From NCBI RefSeq assembly GCF_947488985.1, contig NZ_CANLBV010000007.1, positions 16,139 to 80,138 of the forward strand: 64,000 nt of DNA, in the 5' to 3' direction. Position 1 is the stretch's first letter. Every line of letters starts with the position of its first letter. This DNA is from an uncultured Vibrio sp. Lineage in GTDB: Bacteria; Pseudomonadota; Gammaproteobacteria; Enterobacterales; Vibrionaceae. Under the pieces are notes generated by a model. It made no database searches. It was given only the letters and a program-made list of their open reading frames with translations, and was not told the origin of the DNA. The translations under genes were made by a program, and so were the position numbers. This document shows, piece by piece, positions 38,982 through 51,291 of this stretch.

Positions 38982-40013
38982 ATGAAGAATCTGACTTTAG
39001 CCGAATTGGCAACGATTACCGGGGGAGAACTGCACGGAGACGGTAGCATTACTGTTTCATCGGTGGCTCCTATGGATAAAGCGCAAGAAGGTAACATTAC
39101 GTTCCTTTCTAACGTGAAGTACAGCAAGCATCTAGGTGACTGTAAAGCATCCGCTATTATGGTTAAAGAGAGCGAGCGCGAACTGTGTAATGGCAATGTG
39201 ATTGTGGTCAGCGACCCATACGTTGCGTTTGCTAAGGTTGCTCAAGCGCTTGATACTACTCCAGCACCGGCTGCGGCTATTGCTGATTCAGCTTCGATTG
39301 CGAGCGATGCAACACTTGGACAAAATGTGTCTATTGGTGCGAACGCCGTGATTGAGTCTGGTGTTGTTCTTGGTGACGATGTGATCATCGGTGCTGGTTG
39401 TTTTATCGGTAAAAACGCAAAGATTGGCGCTAGCACTAAGCTTTGGGCTAACGTCAGCGTTTACCATGAAGTCGTGATTGGTGAAGCATGTTTGATCCAG
39501 TCAAGCACGGTTATTGGCTCTGATGGCTTCGGTTACGCGAATGAGAAAGGTGAGTGGGTGAAGATCCCGCAAGTCGGTTCGGTTCGTATTGGTAACCGCG
39601 TAGAAATTGGCGCGTGTACTACCATTGATCGTGGCGCATTAGACGACACAATTATTGAAGACAACGTTATCCTAGATAACCAGCTTCAGATTGCTCACAA
39701 TGTTCACATTGGATATGGTTCAGCGCTTGCTGGTGGTACTATTATTGCGGGTAGTACGACGATCGGTAAGTACTGTATTATTGGCGGTGGTAGTGTGATC
39801 AATGGTCACATTGAAATCACGGACGGCGTAACGATCACTGGTATGGGTATGGTCATGCGCAGTATCACTGAAAAAGGCATGTACTCTTCGGGCATCCCTT
39901 TACAGCCAAATAGAGATTGGCGTAAAACCGCTACTCGTGTACATCGTATTGATGAGATGAACAAGCGTTTGAAAGCCGTTGAAAAGCGTATTGATAAGAG
40001 CGCGGATTCATAA
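38982..40013 (+). CDS. lpxD: UDP-3-O-(3-hydroxymyristoyl)glucosamine N-acyltransferase LpxD
   Basis: A 343-aa third enzyme of lipid A synthesis, which adds a hydroxyacyl chain from acyl-ACP to UDP-acyl-glucosamine. The N-terminal uridine-binding domain ([20 protein letters not shown]) is followed by a left-handed beta-helix of hexapeptide repeats (about 105-300), with the acyltransferase histidine region [20 protein letters not shown] and a C-terminal helix. It is 5 bp behind skp and followed by a hairpin before fabZ. Confidence 0.97.
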   Translation: MKNLTLAELATITGGELHGDGSITVSSVAPMDKAQEGNITFLSNVKYSKHLGDCKASAIMVKESERELCNGNVIVVSDPYVAFAKVAQALDTTPAPAAAIADSASIASDATLGQNVSIGANAVIESGVVLGDDVIIGAGCFIGKNAKIGASTKLWANVSVYHEVVIGEACLIQSSTVIGSDGFGYANEKGEWVKIPQVGSVRIGNRVEIGACTTIDRGALDDTIIEDNVILDNQLQIAHNVHIGYGSALAGGTIIAGSTTIGKYCIIGGGSVINGHIEITDGVTITGMGMVMRSITEKGMYSSGIPLQPNRDWRKTATRVHRIDEMNKRLKAVEKRIDKSADS

Positions 40014-40029
40014 TTATAGCATTTCTAAT

Positions 40030-40057
40030 AAAAGGCTCGCGTATAGCGAGTCTTTTT
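40030..40057 (+). terminator. Internal terminator/attenuator between lpxD and fabZ
   Basis: AAGGCTCGC and GCGAGTCTT pair across GTATA with one wobble, followed by TTTTT. It lies inside an otherwise continuous operon, so partial termination is likely. Confidence 0.75.
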
Positions 40058-40107
40058 CGTTTATAATCCTTCTAATTAAATAAAAGAATACATATAGGAA
40101 TACGACT

Positions 40108-40560
40108 TTGACTACTGAACAGACAACGATGAACATCACTGAAATTCAGGAACTATTACCTCATCGCTACCCATTCTTAATGATTGATCGTGTTACTAGC
40201 TTCGAAAAAGAAAAGACACTGACCGCGATTAAAAATGTCTCTGTTAACGAACCTCAGTTTACTGGCCACTTCCCACAACTTCCTGTTTTTCCAGGTGTGT
40301 TGATCTTAGAAGCCATGGCACAAGCAACCGGTCTTCTTGCATTTAAATCGTTCGGTGCGCCTTCTGGCAATGAGCTTTACTACTTTGCTAGTGTCGATAA
40401 AGCAAAATTCCGTAAGCCAGTTGTCCCTGGCGATCAACTGATTATCGAAGTTGAATTCTTAAAAGAGCGCCGTGGTATTGCATCGTTCAACGGTGTCGCT
40501 AAAGTCGACGGCGTGGTTGTATGTTCAGCTGAACTTAAATGTGCTCGTAGAGAGTTTTAA
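40108..40560 (+). CDS. fabZ: 3-hydroxyacyl-ACP dehydratase FabZ
   Basis: A 150-aa hot-dog-fold dehydratase in fatty-acid elongation. It competes with LpxA for hydroxymyristoyl-ACP. It has [12 protein letters not shown], and [20 protein letters not shown] with catalytic His54 and Glu68. The TTG start at 40108 has AGGAA 7 bp upstream, and the next ATG (40129) has none, so TTG is preferred. lpxA starts one base after its stop. Confidence 0.96.
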   Translation: MTTEQTTMNITEIQELLPHRYPFLMIDRVTSFEKEKTLTAIKNVSVNEPQFTGHFPQLPVFPGVLILEAMAQATGLLAFKSFGAPSGNELYYFASVDKAKFRKPVVPGDQLIIEVEFLKERRGIASFNGVAKVDGVVVCSAELKCARREF

Positions 40561-40561
40561 T

Positions 40562-41350
40562 ATGATTCATGAAACAGCGAAAATTCACCCGGCAGCAGTG
40601 ATTGAGGGTGATGTTACTATCGGTGCTAACGTGACCGTTGGGCCTTTCACTTACATTGCTGGTAACGTGACCATTGGTGACGATACGGAAGTAATGTCAC
40701 ACGTTGTGATTAAAGGTCACACGACGATAGGTAAAGAAAACCGTATCTTTCCGCATGCTGTCATTGGTGAAGAAAATCAAGATAAGAAATACGGCGGCGA
40801 AGAGACGACAGTTGTGATCGGTGATCGCAACGTGATTCGTGAGGCGGTTCAGATCCACCGTGGTACGGTACAAGACAAAGCAACCACAGTGATTGGTGAT
40901 GACAACCTGCTGTGTGTCAATGCGCACGTCGCGCACGATGTGATTGTAGGTAACCACACTCATATTGGTAACAACGCGATCTTAGGTGGTCACGTTACCG
41001 TTGGTGACTACGCCGGTGTCATGGCACTTTCTGCGATTCACCCATTCTGTTCAATTGGCGCTTATGCATACATTGGCGGCTGCTCTGCGGTTGTTCAAGA
41101 TGTACTGCCATACGTGCTTGCTCAGGGGAATCACGCCGCGCCATTTGGTCTAAACTTAGTAGGCTTGAAGCGTAACGGATTCGAAAAACCTGAAATCCGA
41201 GCGCTACAGAAAGCGTACAAAGAGTTATACCGTTCAGGTAAAACACTTGAAGAAGCGAAAGTATCTTTGGGCGAAATGGCGAAAGAGTTTGCTTCAGTGA
41301 CTCCTATGCTAGAAATGCTAGAGAGCTCTGAGCGCGGTATTATTCGTTAA
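40562..41350 (+). CDS. lpxA: UDP-N-acetylglucosamine O-acyltransferase LpxA
   Basis: A 262-aa first enzyme of lipid A synthesis. The left-handed beta-helix (1-190) of hexapeptide repeats begins [18 protein letters not shown]. The active-site histidine region is [21 protein letters not shown] helical C-terminal domain follows ([20 protein letters not shown]). Length is identical to E. coli LpxA. The start is one base after the fabZ stop. The longer open frame upstream overlaps fabZ and is not LpxA-like. Confidence 0.97.
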   Translation: MIHETAKIHPAAVIEGDVTIGANVTVGPFTYIAGNVTIGDDTEVMSHVVIKGHTTIGKENRIFPHAVIGEENQDKKYGGEETTVVIGDRNVIREAVQIHRGTVQDKATTVIGDDNLLCVNAHVAHDVIVGNHTHIGNNAILGGHVTVGDYAGVMALSAIHPFCSIGAYAYIGGCSAVVQDVLPYVLAQGNHAAPFGLNLVGLKRNGFEKPEIRALQKAYKELYRSGKTLEEAKVSLGEMAKEFASVTPMLEMLESSERGIIR

Positions 41351-41415
41351 TACTTGATAGGATTGCTTGGCAATCATATTAAGCTTGAATAATGACTGAC
41401 TTTGATTGGTATAAC

Positions 41416-41449
41416 AAAAAGATCGCTACTTAATTAGGCGATCTTTTTT
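41416..41449 (+). terminator. Terminator/attenuator between lpxA and lpxB
   Basis: AAAAAGATCGC and GCGATCTTTTTT pair across an 11-base loop. The 128-bp lpxA-lpxB gap is unusual compared with E. coli, where the two genes are adjacent. Confidence 0.8.
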
Positions 41450-41478
41450 GTTTTCGGCGAGAAGGGAATTGGAAAACT

Positions 41479-42675
41479 ATGGCACATCAAGAAGCAGCAA
41501 CCAATAGTTCGGACTTCGTTTCGAATGCACCACTGCGCGTAGGTATTGTCGTTGGTGAACTGTCGGGCGATACATTAGGGGAAGGCTTTATCAAAGCTAT
41601 CAAGGCACAATACCCTAATGCTGAGTTTGTTGGTATTGGCGGGCCGAAGATGAAGGCGCTCGGTTGTGAGTCTCTTTTCGAGATGGAAGAGTTGGCCGTC
41701 ATGGGTTTAGTTGAAGTGCTTGGCCGTTTACCTCGCTTGTTAAAAGTAAAAGCCGAGCTGGTGAAGTATTTTACTCAAAACCCACCCGATGTGTTTGTGG
41801 GTATTGACGCGCCCGACTTTAACATAAGACTTGAGTTGGATCTTAAGAACGCTGGCATTAAAACGGTGCATTACGTGAGTCCTTCGGTATGGGCTTGGCG
41901 TCCGAAGCGCATCTTTAAAATCGACAAGGCAACCGATTTGGTATTGGCTTTCCTGCCTTTCGAAAAAGCCTTTTACGATAAATATAACGTTGCCTGCGAG
42001 TTTATTGGTCATACATTAGCAGACGCGCTCCCTTTAGAGCCGAACAAGCAACAGGCTCGTGAGCTTTTAGGTTTAGCGCAAGATAAGCAGTGGTTGGCGG
42101 TATTACCGGGCAGTCGTGGTGGTGAAATGAGTTTGATTGCTCAGCCATTTATTGAAACTTGCCAACGCATTAAACAGAAATACCCGGATATTAACTTTGT
42201 GGTCGCGCTCGTGAATGAACAGCGTAAAAACCAGTTTACTGAGATCTGGCAATCGACGGCACCTGAGCTTGAATTCACGCTAGTGGAAGACACCGCAACC
42301 AATGTAATAACCGCAGCTGATTCTGTTTTGCTGGCTTCGGGCACGGTAGCGCTAGAATGTATGTTGTTAAAACGTCCTATGGTTGTTGGCTACAAGGTCA
42401 ATAAGCTGACGGGCTACATTGTGAAAAAGTTAGCGATCACCGAGTTTGTATCCCTACCTAACATTCTGGCAGGTGAAGAAATCGTAAAAGAGCATATTCT
42501 TGAACAGTGCCACCCAGATTTCTTGTTTCCGTCGGTCGATAAGATGTTATCCGCTGACAACCGTGCGCTGATTGAGCGCTTTACCGAGATGCATCACTGG
42601 ATCCGCAAAGATGCAGATACACAAGCAGCCAACGCGGTATTGAAGTTGATTGACCGACCTTTTGTTGAAGCATAA
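41479..42675 (+). CDS. lpxB: Lipid-A-disaccharide synthase LpxB
   Basis: A 398-aa GT-B glycosyltransferase that joins lipid X and UDP-diacylglucosamine. It has GIVVGELSGDTLGEGFIKAI near the N-terminus, FEMEELAVMGLVEVLGRL, VFVGIDAPDFNIRLE, HYVSPSVWAWRPKRIFKI, LPGSRGGEM and LASGTVALECMLLKRPMVVGY. The N-terminus is about 12 residues longer than in E. coli (MAHQEAATNSSDFVS). GGAA precedes the ATG. rnhB follows 33 bp downstream. Confidence 0.96.
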   Translation: MAHQEAATNSSDFVSNAPLRVGIVVGELSGDTLGEGFIKAIKAQYPNAEFVGIGGPKMKALGCESLFEMEELAVMGLVEVLGRLPRLLKVKAELVKYFTQNPPDVFVGIDAPDFNIRLELDLKNAGIKTVHYVSPSVWAWRPKRIFKIDKATDLVLAFLPFEKAFYDKYNVACEFIGHTLADALPLEPNKQQARELLGLAQDKQWLAVLPGSRGGEMSLIAQPFIETCQRIKQKYPDINFVVALVNEQRKNQFTEIWQSTAPELEFTLVEDTATNVITAADSVLLASGTVALECMLLKRPMVVGYKVNKLTGYIVKKLAITEFVSLPNILAGEEIVKEHILEQCHPDFLFPSVDKMLSADNRALIERFTEMHHWIRKDADTQAANAVLKLIDRPFVEA

Positions 42676-42708
42676 AGCGCTTATTTACAGAACATTAAGA
42701 GATGAGTT

Positions 42709-43329
42709 ATGGCAGTAAAAGAGAAAAAAGAACTTCCTCCATTTGAGTATCCGCAAGGCTACCAACTGTTTGCAGGGGTTGATGAAGTAGGGCGCGGACC
42801 ATTGGTCGGCGATGTGGTGACCGCTGCGGTTATTCTCGACCCTAACAATCCCATCGAAGGCTTGAACGACTCAAAGAAATTGTCTGAGAAAAAACGCCTT
42901 GCGCTGCTTCCTGAAATCAAAGAGAAAGCCTTAGCGTGGTCTGTTGGGCGCTGTTCTCCACAAGAAATTGATGAGTTGAACATCCTACAAGCGACCATGG
43001 TTGCGATGCAGCGTGCTATCGCTGGGTTGAGCGTTCAACCGGATATGGCACTCATTGACGGAAACCGTGTTCCTCAACTTCCGATGGATGGGCTTGCTGT
43101 GGTCAAAGGTGACTTGCGAGTGGCAGAGATCAGTGCGGCATCGATTATTGCGAAAGTGGTTCGAGATCAAGAGATGGAAGAACTCGATAAACTTCACCCA
43201 GAGTTTGGTTTTGCCAAACACAAAGGTTACCCGACCAAAGCGCATTTCGAAGCGATTGAAAAACATGGCGTAACTGAGCATTACCGCAAGAGCTTTAAGC
43301 CAGTAAAACGTATTCTTGGCATAGATTAG
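42709..43329 (+). CDS. rnhB: Ribonuclease HII
   Basis: A 206-aa enzyme that cuts RNA in RNA-DNA hybrids, including single ribonucleotides. Catalytic [11 protein letters not shown] has Asp25 and Glu26. [12 protein letters not shown] and [18 protein letters not shown] carry the remaining acidic ligands. A second RNase H (rnhA) is at 55.3 kb. It is located between lpxB and dnaE, the conserved order. Confidence 0.96.
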   Translation: MAVKEKKELPPFEYPQGYQLFAGVDEVGRGPLVGDVVTAAVILDPNNPIEGLNDSKKLSEKKRLALLPEIKEKALAWSVGRCSPQEIDELNILQATMVAMQRAIAGLSVQPDMALIDGNRVPQLPMDGLAVVKGDLRVAEISAASIIAKVVRDQEMEELDKLHPEFGFAKHKGYPTKAHFEAIEKHGVTEHYRKSFKPVKRILGID

Positions 43330-43442
43330 AGTTTTACGTAAACCAGAGCTAGGCATCGAATAAAGTTGCTTAGTTGCGCTAGAAAAAAATAAAATACACA
43401 CAGTTGTAACCCTAGGCTGAAGCCTAGAACTCAGGAAAAATA

Positions 43443-46400
43443 ATGTCAGATCCAAAGTTTGTTCACCTACGCGTACACAGTGACTTTTCGATGGTGGATG
43501 GCCTCTCTAAGGTGCCGCCGTTAGTTAAAAAAGTCGCTGCAATGGGTATGCCCGCTCTAGCACTGACCGATTTTACCAACCTGTGTGGTTTGGTTAAGTT
43601 CTACGGTACAGCCCATGGGTGTGGGGTTAAACCTATTATTGGTGCTGACTTCCTAATGCAGTCTCCAGAATTTGGTGATGAACTGACCAAGCTGACAGTA
43701 TTGGCAACGGATAACAAGGGCTATAACAACCTCACATTACTGATTTCAAAAGCTTACTTACGCGGTCATGTGCAGCATCAACCAGTAATTGATAGAGAGT
43801 GGTTGATCGAGAACGCCGAAGGGCTAATTCTATTATCCGGCGCAAAAGATGGGGAGATCGGGAAAGCCTTGCTTAAGGGTAACCGGGAGCTGGTGGCAAG
43901 CAGTGTTGAGTTCTATAAAACCTACTTTGCCGATCGCTTTTACCTCGAACTGATTCGAACTGGTCGTCCGGATGAAGAGACTTATCTGCACTTTGCACTG
44001 GAACTTGCAGAGCAACAAGACTTGCCTGTGGTAGCGACCAATGAAGTAGTGTTCTTAACCGAAGATTTGTTTGATGCCCATGAAATCCGCGTAGCGATCC
44101 ACGATGGTTACACCATGGTCGATCCGCGTCGTCCAAAAAATTACAGCGCCCAACAGTATCTTCGTAGCGAAGAAGAGATGTGTGAGCTGTTCTCAGACAT
44201 TCCAGAAGCGCTAGAAAACAGTGTTGAGATTGCCAAGCGTTGTAACGTGACCGTTCGTTTGGGTGAATACTTCTTGCCTAACTTCCCGACCGAAGGTTTG
44301 GCGATTGAAGACTTCTTGATCAAGAAATCTGAAGAAGGTCTTGAACGACGTTTGGCGTTCCTATTCCCGGACGAAAAAGTTCGTGCTGAGCGCAGACCAG
44401 AATATGATGAGCGACTCAAGGTAGAGCTCGAAGTTGTCAATAACATGGGTTTCCCAGGTTACTTCTTGATCGTAATGGAGTTCATCCAATGGTCAAAAGA
44501 TAATGATGTGCCAGTAGGCCCAGGCCGTGGCTCGGGTGCGGGTTCATTGGTGGCTTACGCGCTTGATATCACCGACCTTGACCCACTTGAATACGATCTG
44601 CTTTTCGAACGTTTCTTGAATCCAGAACGTGTATCCATGCCCGATTTCGATATCGACTTTTGTATGGATAAGCGTGACCAAGTTATTGATCACGTTGCGG
44701 AAATCTACGGTCGTGATGCGGTTTCTCAGATCATTACCTTTGGTACCATGGCGGCAAAAGCGGTAATCCGTGATGTTGGCCGTGTACTGGGTCACCCATT
44801 TGGCTTTGTGGATCGTATTTCAAAGCTTGTACCACCCGATCCGGGAATGACGCTAGAGAAAGCGTTCCTTGCCGAGCCTGCATTGCCAGAGCTGTACGAT
44901 GCTGATGAAGAAGTTCGTGAGCTGATTGATAAGTGTCGCATCCTTGAAGGTTGTACGCGAAATGCGGGTAAACACGCGGGTGGTGTTGTTATCTCACCGA
45001 CCACGATCACCGATTTTGCGCCAATCTATGCCGATGCAGACGGCAACTTCCCAGTTACGCAATTCGATAAAAATGACGTTGAAACTGCCGGCTTGGTTAA
45101 GTTCGATTTCTTGGGTCTACGTACCTTGACCATCATCGACTGGGCATTAGGCCTAGTCAATCCTCGCTTAGCAAAAGAGGGTAAAGATCCGATTCGTATT
45201 GAGTCCATTCCGTTGGATGACCAAGCATCGTTTAACCTATTACAAAATTCGGAAACGACAGCGGTATTCCAACTGGAATCGCGCGGTATGAAAGACCTGA
45301 TCAAACGTCTACAGCCGGACTGTTTTGAAGATATTATCGCATTGGTAGCCCTGTTCCGTCCGGGTCCTCTGCAATCAGGCATGGTAGATAACTTTATCGA
45401 CCGTAAACACGGCCGAGAAGCGGTGTCGTACCCTGATGAAACATGGCAACACGAATCGCTTAAAGATACACTCGAACCTACCTACGGCATCATCCTGTAT
45501 CAAGAACAGGTAATGCAAATCGCACAGATCCTTGCTGGCTATACGCTTGGCGGAGCGGATATGTTGCGTCGTGCGATGGGTAAGAAAAAGCCAGAAGAGA
45601 TGGCGAAACAGCGTGGCACCTTTAAAGAGGGGGCTGAAGCCAATGGGGTTGATGGCGAACTAGCCATGAAAATCTTTGACTTGGTAGAGAAGTTTGCGGG
45701 TTACGGCTTTAACAAGTCGCACTCAGCAGCCTACGCACTGGTTTCTTATCAAACACTATGGCTGAAAACCCACTACCCAGCGGAGTTTATGGCGGCGGTA
45801 ATGACCGCAGATATGGATAACACAGAGAAGGTCATTGGCCTTGTCGACGAGTGTTTACGTATGAAGCTCAAGCTGCTTCCGCCAGATATTAACTCGGGTC
45901 TATATCGCTTCAATGTTGATGATGACGGGGCGATTGTTTATGGCATCGGCGCGATCAAAGGGGTCGGTGAAGGTCCGATTGAAGCAATCATTGAGTCGCG
46001 AAATAAGGGCGGTTATTTTAAAGACTTATTCGATTTCTGTGCACGTATTGATTTAAAGAAAGTGAACAAGCGTGTGATTGAAAAGTTGATTCTATCCGGA
46101 GCGTTAGATAGATTAGGTCCTCACCGCGCGGCAATGATGGCTTCCTTGCCGGATGCAGTAAAGGCGGCCAGCCAATATCACCATGCCGAGTCTTTCGGTC
46201 AATCTGATATGTTTGGTGTTTTGACGGATGCGCCGGAAGAGGTCGAGCACAAGTATACTCAAGTACCTAAATGGCCTGAAAAGGTTTGGTTAGAAGGCGA
46301 GCGTGAAACATTGGGCTTGTACCTGACGGGTCACCCGGTGAATGCTTACATCAAAGAGCTGGCTAAATACACCAGCTGCCGCTTGAAAGATGCCACGCCA

Positions 46401-46922
46401 ACGCGTCGCGATCAATCACTCACGATTGCCGGTTTAGTGATTGCTGCGAGGGTGATGACCACCAAACGAGGCACTCGAATCGGTTTGATGACATTGGATG
46501 ACCGATCCGGCCGCATGGAAGTGATGTTGTTCTCTGATGCGCTCGATCGCTATGCCGAACTGCTCGAAAAAGACAAAATAGTGGTCGTTTCGGGACAGGT
46601 CAGCTTTGATGACTTCAATGGTGGGCTTAAAATGTCCGCGCGCGAGGTCATGGACTTAGGTAGCGCCCGTGAAAAATATGCTCGTGGGGTATCGATATCC
46701 ATCGATCAATCTCAGATAAATGGTCAATTTTTTGAACGCTTTAGTCAAATCTTAGAACCTTATAGAGCAGGAACGGTCCCGGTCAATGTATACTACCAGC
46801 GTGCCGACGCTAGAGCGCGGTTAACTTTGGGCACAGAGTGGCGTGTGACGCCAAGTGATACATTACTAGACGAATTAAAACAGCTACTTGGAAACAGCCA
46901 AGTAGAACTCGAATTTAACTAA
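43443..46922 (+). CDS. dnaE: DNA polymerase III alpha subunit
   Basis: A 1159-aa replicative polymerase. The N-terminal PHP domain begins [15 protein letters not shown]. The palm has catalytic Asp401 and Asp403 in MPDFDIDF (the same numbering as E. coli). [16 protein letters not shown] and [15 protein letters not shown] are further family signatures. The tandem HhH, OB-fold ([20 protein letters not shown]) and tau-binding C-terminus follow. Length is normal (E. coli 1160). The proofreading partner dnaQ is at 55.9 kb. Confidence 0.98.
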   Translation: MSDPKFVHLRVHSDFSMVDGLSKVPPLVKKVAAMGMPALALTDFTNLCGLVKFYGTAHGCGVKPIIGADFLMQSPEFGDELTKLTVLATDNKGYNNLTLLISKAYLRGHVQHQPVIDREWLIENAEGLILLSGAKDGEIGKALLKGNRELVASSVEFYKTYFADRFYLELIRTGRPDEETYLHFALELAEQQDLPVVATNEVVFLTEDLFDAHEIRVAIHDGYTMVDPRRPKNYSAQQYLRSEEEMCELFSDIPEALENSVEIAKRCNVTVRLGEYFLPNFPTEGLAIEDFLIKKSEEGLERRLAFLFPDEKVRAERRPEYDERLKVELEVVNNMGFPGYFLIVMEFIQWSKDNDVPVGPGRGSGAGSLVAYALDITDLDPLEYDLLFERFLNPERVSMPDFDIDFCMDKRDQVIDHVAEIYGRDAVSQIITFGTMAAKAVIRDVGRVLGHPFGFVDRISKLVPPDPGMTLEKAFLAEPALPELYDADEEVRELIDKCRILEGCTRNAGKHAGGVVISPTTITDFAPIYADADGNFPVTQFDKNDVETAGLVKFDFLGLRTLTIIDWALGLVNPRLAKEGKDPIRIESIPLDDQASFNLLQNSETTAVFQLESRGMKDLIKRLQPDCFEDIIALVALFRPGPLQSGMVDNFIDRKHGREAVSYPDETWQHESLKDTLEPTYGIILYQEQVMQIAQILAGYTLGGADMLRRAMGKKKPEEMAKQRGTFKEGAEANGVDGELAMKIFDLVEKFAGYGFNKSHSAAYALVSYQTLWLKTHYPAEFMAAVMTADMDNTEKVIGLVDECLRMKLKLLPPDINSGLYRFNVDDDGAIVYGIGAIKGVGEGPIEAIIESRNKGGYFKDLFDFCARIDLKKVNKRVIEKLILSGALDRLGPHRAAMMASLPDAVKAASQYHHAESFGQSDMFGVLTDAPEEVEHKYTQVPKWPEKVWLEGERETLGLYLTGHPVNAYIKELAKYTSCRLKDATPTRRDQSLTIAGLVIAARVMTTKRGTRIGLMTLDDRSGRMEVMLFSDALDRYAELLEKDKIVVVSGQVSFDDFNGGLKMSAREVMDLGSAREKYARGVSISIDQSQINGQFFERFSQILEPYRAGTVPVNVYYQRADARARLTLGTEWRVTPSDTLLDELKQLLGNSQVELEFN

Positions 46923-46967
46923 AATTTAGCTTCGCTGGTGCGGAGCTGAATCAACAAGGATTCATAG

Positions 46968-47927
46968 ATGAGCCTGAACTTTCTAGAATTTGAAAAGCCT
47001 ATCGCTGAACTTGAAGCAAAAATCGAAGCGCTACGTGACGTATCGCGTCACGGTGGTGAAACTGCGGTAGATCTAGACAAAGAAATCGAACAGCTAGAGA
47101 AAAAAAGCTTAGAGCTTAAACAGAAAATCTTTAGTGACTTAGGGGCATGGCAGGTCGCACAACTTGCTCGCCACCCTCAACGTCCTTACACCAAAGATTA
47201 CCTGGAGCATGCATTCACAGAGTTTGAAGAGATGGCGGGCGATCGCGCATACGCTGACGACAAAGCAATTGTGGGTGGTATGGCTCGTCTAAATGGCCGT
47301 CCTGTTATGGTTATTGGTCACCAGAAAGGTCGCGAGACTAAAGAGAAAGTGATCCGCAACTTTGGTATGCCTAAGCCAGAAGGTTACCGTAAGGCACTGC
47401 GCTTAATGGAAACCGCTGAGCGTTTCAACATGCCTATCATTACTTTCATCGATACCGCAGGAGCATATCCTGGTGTCGGTGCTGAAGAGCGTGGTCAATC
47501 GGAAGCTATCGCTAAAAACCTAAAAGTGATGGCTGGCCTTTCAGTTCCAGTTATCTGTAACGTTGTGGGTGAGGGCGGCTCTGGTGGTGCACTCGCGATT
47601 GGTGTGGGTGACTATGTGAACATGCTTCAATACTCTACGTACTCAGTGATCTCTCCAGAAGGTTGTGCTTCAATCCTATGGCGCGATTCAGACAAAGCAC
47701 CGCAAGCCGCTGAAGCTATGGGCCTGATTGCACCGCGTCTTAAAGAGCTTGAGCTTATCGACGAAATCATTCCTGAGCCGCTAGGTGGCGCGCACCGCGA
47801 CCCTGCACAAACGGCTCAGAATATGAAAGATATGCTAGTTAAGCAGCTAGAAGAGCTAGAGCAGTTTGATAACGAAACGCTGCTTGAGCGTCGTTACCAG
47901 CGTCTAATGAGCTACGGTTACTGCTGA
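46968..47927 (+). CDS. accA: Acetyl-CoA carboxylase carboxyltransferase subunit alpha
   Basis: A 319-aa subunit of the enzyme making malonyl-CoA, the committed step of fatty-acid synthesis. The N-terminal helical segment begins [19 protein letters not shown]. The carboxyltransferase core has [37 protein letters not shown], and [15 protein letters not shown]. Length is the same as E. coli. It is 45 bp behind dnaE and closed by a strong terminator. Confidence 0.98.
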   Translation: MSLNFLEFEKPIAELEAKIEALRDVSRHGGETAVDLDKEIEQLEKKSLELKQKIFSDLGAWQVAQLARHPQRPYTKDYLEHAFTEFEEMAGDRAYADDKAIVGGMARLNGRPVMVIGHQKGRETKEKVIRNFGMPKPEGYRKALRLMETAERFNMPIITFIDTAGAYPGVGAEERGQSEAIAKNLKVMAGLSVPVICNVVGEGGSGGALAIGVGDYVNMLQYSTYSVISPEGCASILWRDSDKAPQAAEAMGLIAPRLKELELIDEIIPEPLGGAHRDPAQTAQNMKDMLVKQLEELEQFDNETLLERRYQRLMSYGYC

Positions 47928-47977
47928 TAACTGATCAGTTGCCTTGCGATAAGGCTAACGATACGAACAAGTTGATG

Positions 47978-48008
47978 AAAGGGTTGGACTCAGTACCAAC
48001 CCTTTTTT
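47978..48008 (+). terminator. Terminator after accA
   Basis: AAAGGGTTGG and CCAACCCTTT pair around ACTCAGTA, followed by T residues. Confidence 0.88.
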
Positions 48009-48060
48009 ATTATTAAAAATATTGTCCCTTCTCATTAGAATTCACGGTTCACTAGGCCTC

Positions 48061-49470
<1,410 letters not shown>

Positions 49471-49493
49471 AAAAATAATTAATGGAATATGCA

Positions 49494-49805
49494 ATGAAGA
49501 AAATGACACTAGGATTAGTTCTTGGATTTGGACTATTGAGTGGTAGCGTTCTGGCTGCTGATGTTGCTGCCGGTCAGGCTAAAGCGGCTATTTGTGCGGC
49601 CTGTCATGGCGCAGATGGTATCGCAATGATCCCGGGTTACCCAAACCTTAAGGGGCAAAACGAGCAGTACATCGTTTCATCTATCAACGCGTACAAAACC
49701 AAACAGCGCACGGGTGGCTTAGCCGCCGTGATGCAGGCTCAAGCGTCAATGCTGAGTGATGATGATATCGCTAACTTAGCAGCGTACTACGCAAGCCTAA
49801 AGTAA
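49494..49805 (+). CDS. Small periplasmic class I cytochrome c
   Basis: 103 aa. The signal peptide [20 protein letters not shown] is cleaved near LAAD. A single haem site CAACH ([12 protein letters not shown]) and the later Met ligand region ([20 protein letters not shown]) give a monohaem cytochrome c5/c553-type electron carrier. I start at the second Met (49494) with GGA upstream. The 49482 ATG has no ribosome site. It stands alone between tilS and glnB and is closed by a terminator. The redox partner is unknown. Confidence 0.9.
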   Translation: MKKMTLGLVLGFGLLSGSVLAADVAAGQAKAAICAACHGADGIAMIPGYPNLKGQNEQYIVSSINAYKTKQRTGGLAAVMQAQASMLSDDDIANLAAYYASLK

Positions 49806-49846
49806 TAACTTCTCAACGTGTTGATTTAACAAGATCATAATTTTCG

Positions 49847-49875
49847 AGCCAGAGCTTTAAAGCTCTGGCTTTTTT
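49847..49875 (+). terminator. Terminator after the cytochrome gene
   Basis: AGCCAGAGCTTTAAAGCTCT continues to GGCT and then TTTTTT: a near-perfect stem with a small TTTAAA loop. Confidence 0.9.
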
Positions 49876-49908
49876 GATTGAATGTTTACTATCGCTAACC
49901 GATAATGA

Positions 49909-50274
<366 letters not shown>

Positions 50275-50289
50275 AAAAACTATTACCCT

Positions 50290-50316
50290 AAAAGGAGCGT
50301 TTATCGCTCCTTTTTC
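50290..50316 (+). terminator. Terminator after glnB
   Basis: AAAAGGAGCG and CGCTCCTTTTT pair around TTTAT. Confidence 0.9.
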
Positions 50317-50334
50317 ATTTCTGGTAGGGTTTAT

Positions 50335-51180
50335 ATGTTCAAGAAAACCATCATTGCTATCACATTATTGCTATTACTGGTTATTGTCAGCTTTCATTTT
50401 ATTTTCGTGATCCCTCAGCAACCCAATCTGATCGCTTCCTCTCCAAGTACCAGCAACGATACCTATAGTTGTTATCAAAATTCAGCCCCCAAAGCGATTG
50501 ATGTGTCAAACGGGCTAAGCCTCACGGTGTGGAATATCTATAAGCAAGGTCGCCGCAACTGGCAGAGCGAACTGAATAAACTGACGGCAGGCCGTGATTT
50601 CGTCTTGTTGCAAGAGGCGAGCATGACAGAAGAGCTTCGCCAGTGGGTGACCAGTGGTCAGTGGGGAAGTATCCGTGTTAATGCTTTTAAAGCTTTTGAA
50701 CACAGCGCTGGGGTTCTTAATCTCGCTACGCATTTACCGAGTGAAGCGTGTGCGTATACGCATGAAGAGCCTTGGCTGCAACTGCCCAAGTCGGCACTTT
50801 GGTCGCGCTACCAGTTGAGCAACGGTGAAGAGTTGGCGGTGATTAACATCCATGCGGTGAACTTTACCTTTGGTACCGAAGATTATGCAGACCAGATCAA
50901 GAGTTTGACTGACAATCTGCAAGAGTATCGTGGGCCTGTTATTTTTGCAGGGGATTTCAATAGCTGGAGTGAAGCACGCTTTGCTGTGTTGAAGGACGCG
51001 TTGCAACAGGTCGGTTTGACCGAGGTGGTGTTTGAGCCTGATAACCGCACTCAGTTTATGACAGGGTTGGTGCTTGACCATATATTTTATCGAGGTTTAG
51101 AGGTCGAAAAAGCACAAGCGCCCTTAACGGACGCTTCTGATCACAACCCAATGCAAGTGACGTTTAAGGCTAAAGAGTAA
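50335..51180 (+). CDS. yafD: YafD family endonuclease/exonuclease/phosphatase protein
   Basis: A 281-aa member of the UPF0294/EEP superfamily. An N-terminal membrane helix or signal (FKKTIIAITLLLLLVIVSF) is followed by LTVWNIYKQ, VLLQEAS (acidic metal ligand), VINIHAVNF, FAGDFNSWS and the C-terminal SDHNPM. All the EEP metal and catalytic motifs are present. The true substrate is unknown. The E. coli homologue also lies beside mltD and gloB, so this is conserved synteny. It probably acts at the membrane or in the periplasm. Confidence 0.9.
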   Translation: MFKKTIIAITLLLLLVIVSFHFIFVIPQQPNLIASSPSTSNDTYSCYQNSAPKAIDVSNGLSLTVWNIYKQGRRNWQSELNKLTAGRDFVLLQEASMTEELRQWVTSGQWGSIRVNAFKAFEHSAGVLNLATHLPSEACAYTHEEPWLQLPKSALWSRYQLSNGEELAVINIHAVNFTFGTEDYADQIKSLTDNLQEYRGPVIFAGDFNSWSEARFAVLKDALQQVGLTEVVFEPDNRTQFMTGLVLDHIFYRGLEVEKAQAPLTDASDHNPMQVTFKAKE

Positions 51181-51251
51181 GTAGACATTAATCATTAACT
51201 ATGGGCGATTAACCAATCGAAATAGCCATTGCAAGGAAGTGACTTAGGGAC

Positions 51252-51283
51252 AATAAGGCGAGTGAGTTTTCGCTCGCCTTATC
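51252..51283. terminator. Bidirectional terminator between yafD and the Yip1 gene
   Basis: AATAAGGCGAG and CGCTCGCCTTAT pair around GTTTT. It lies between convergent genes. Confidence 0.85.
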
Positions 51284-51291
51284 TATTCAGC

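Noticed and set aside
40472..40561. 30-residue N-terminal extension of lpxA
   Set aside because: It overlaps the end of fabZ in another frame. The ATG at 40562 gives exactly the 262-residue family length.
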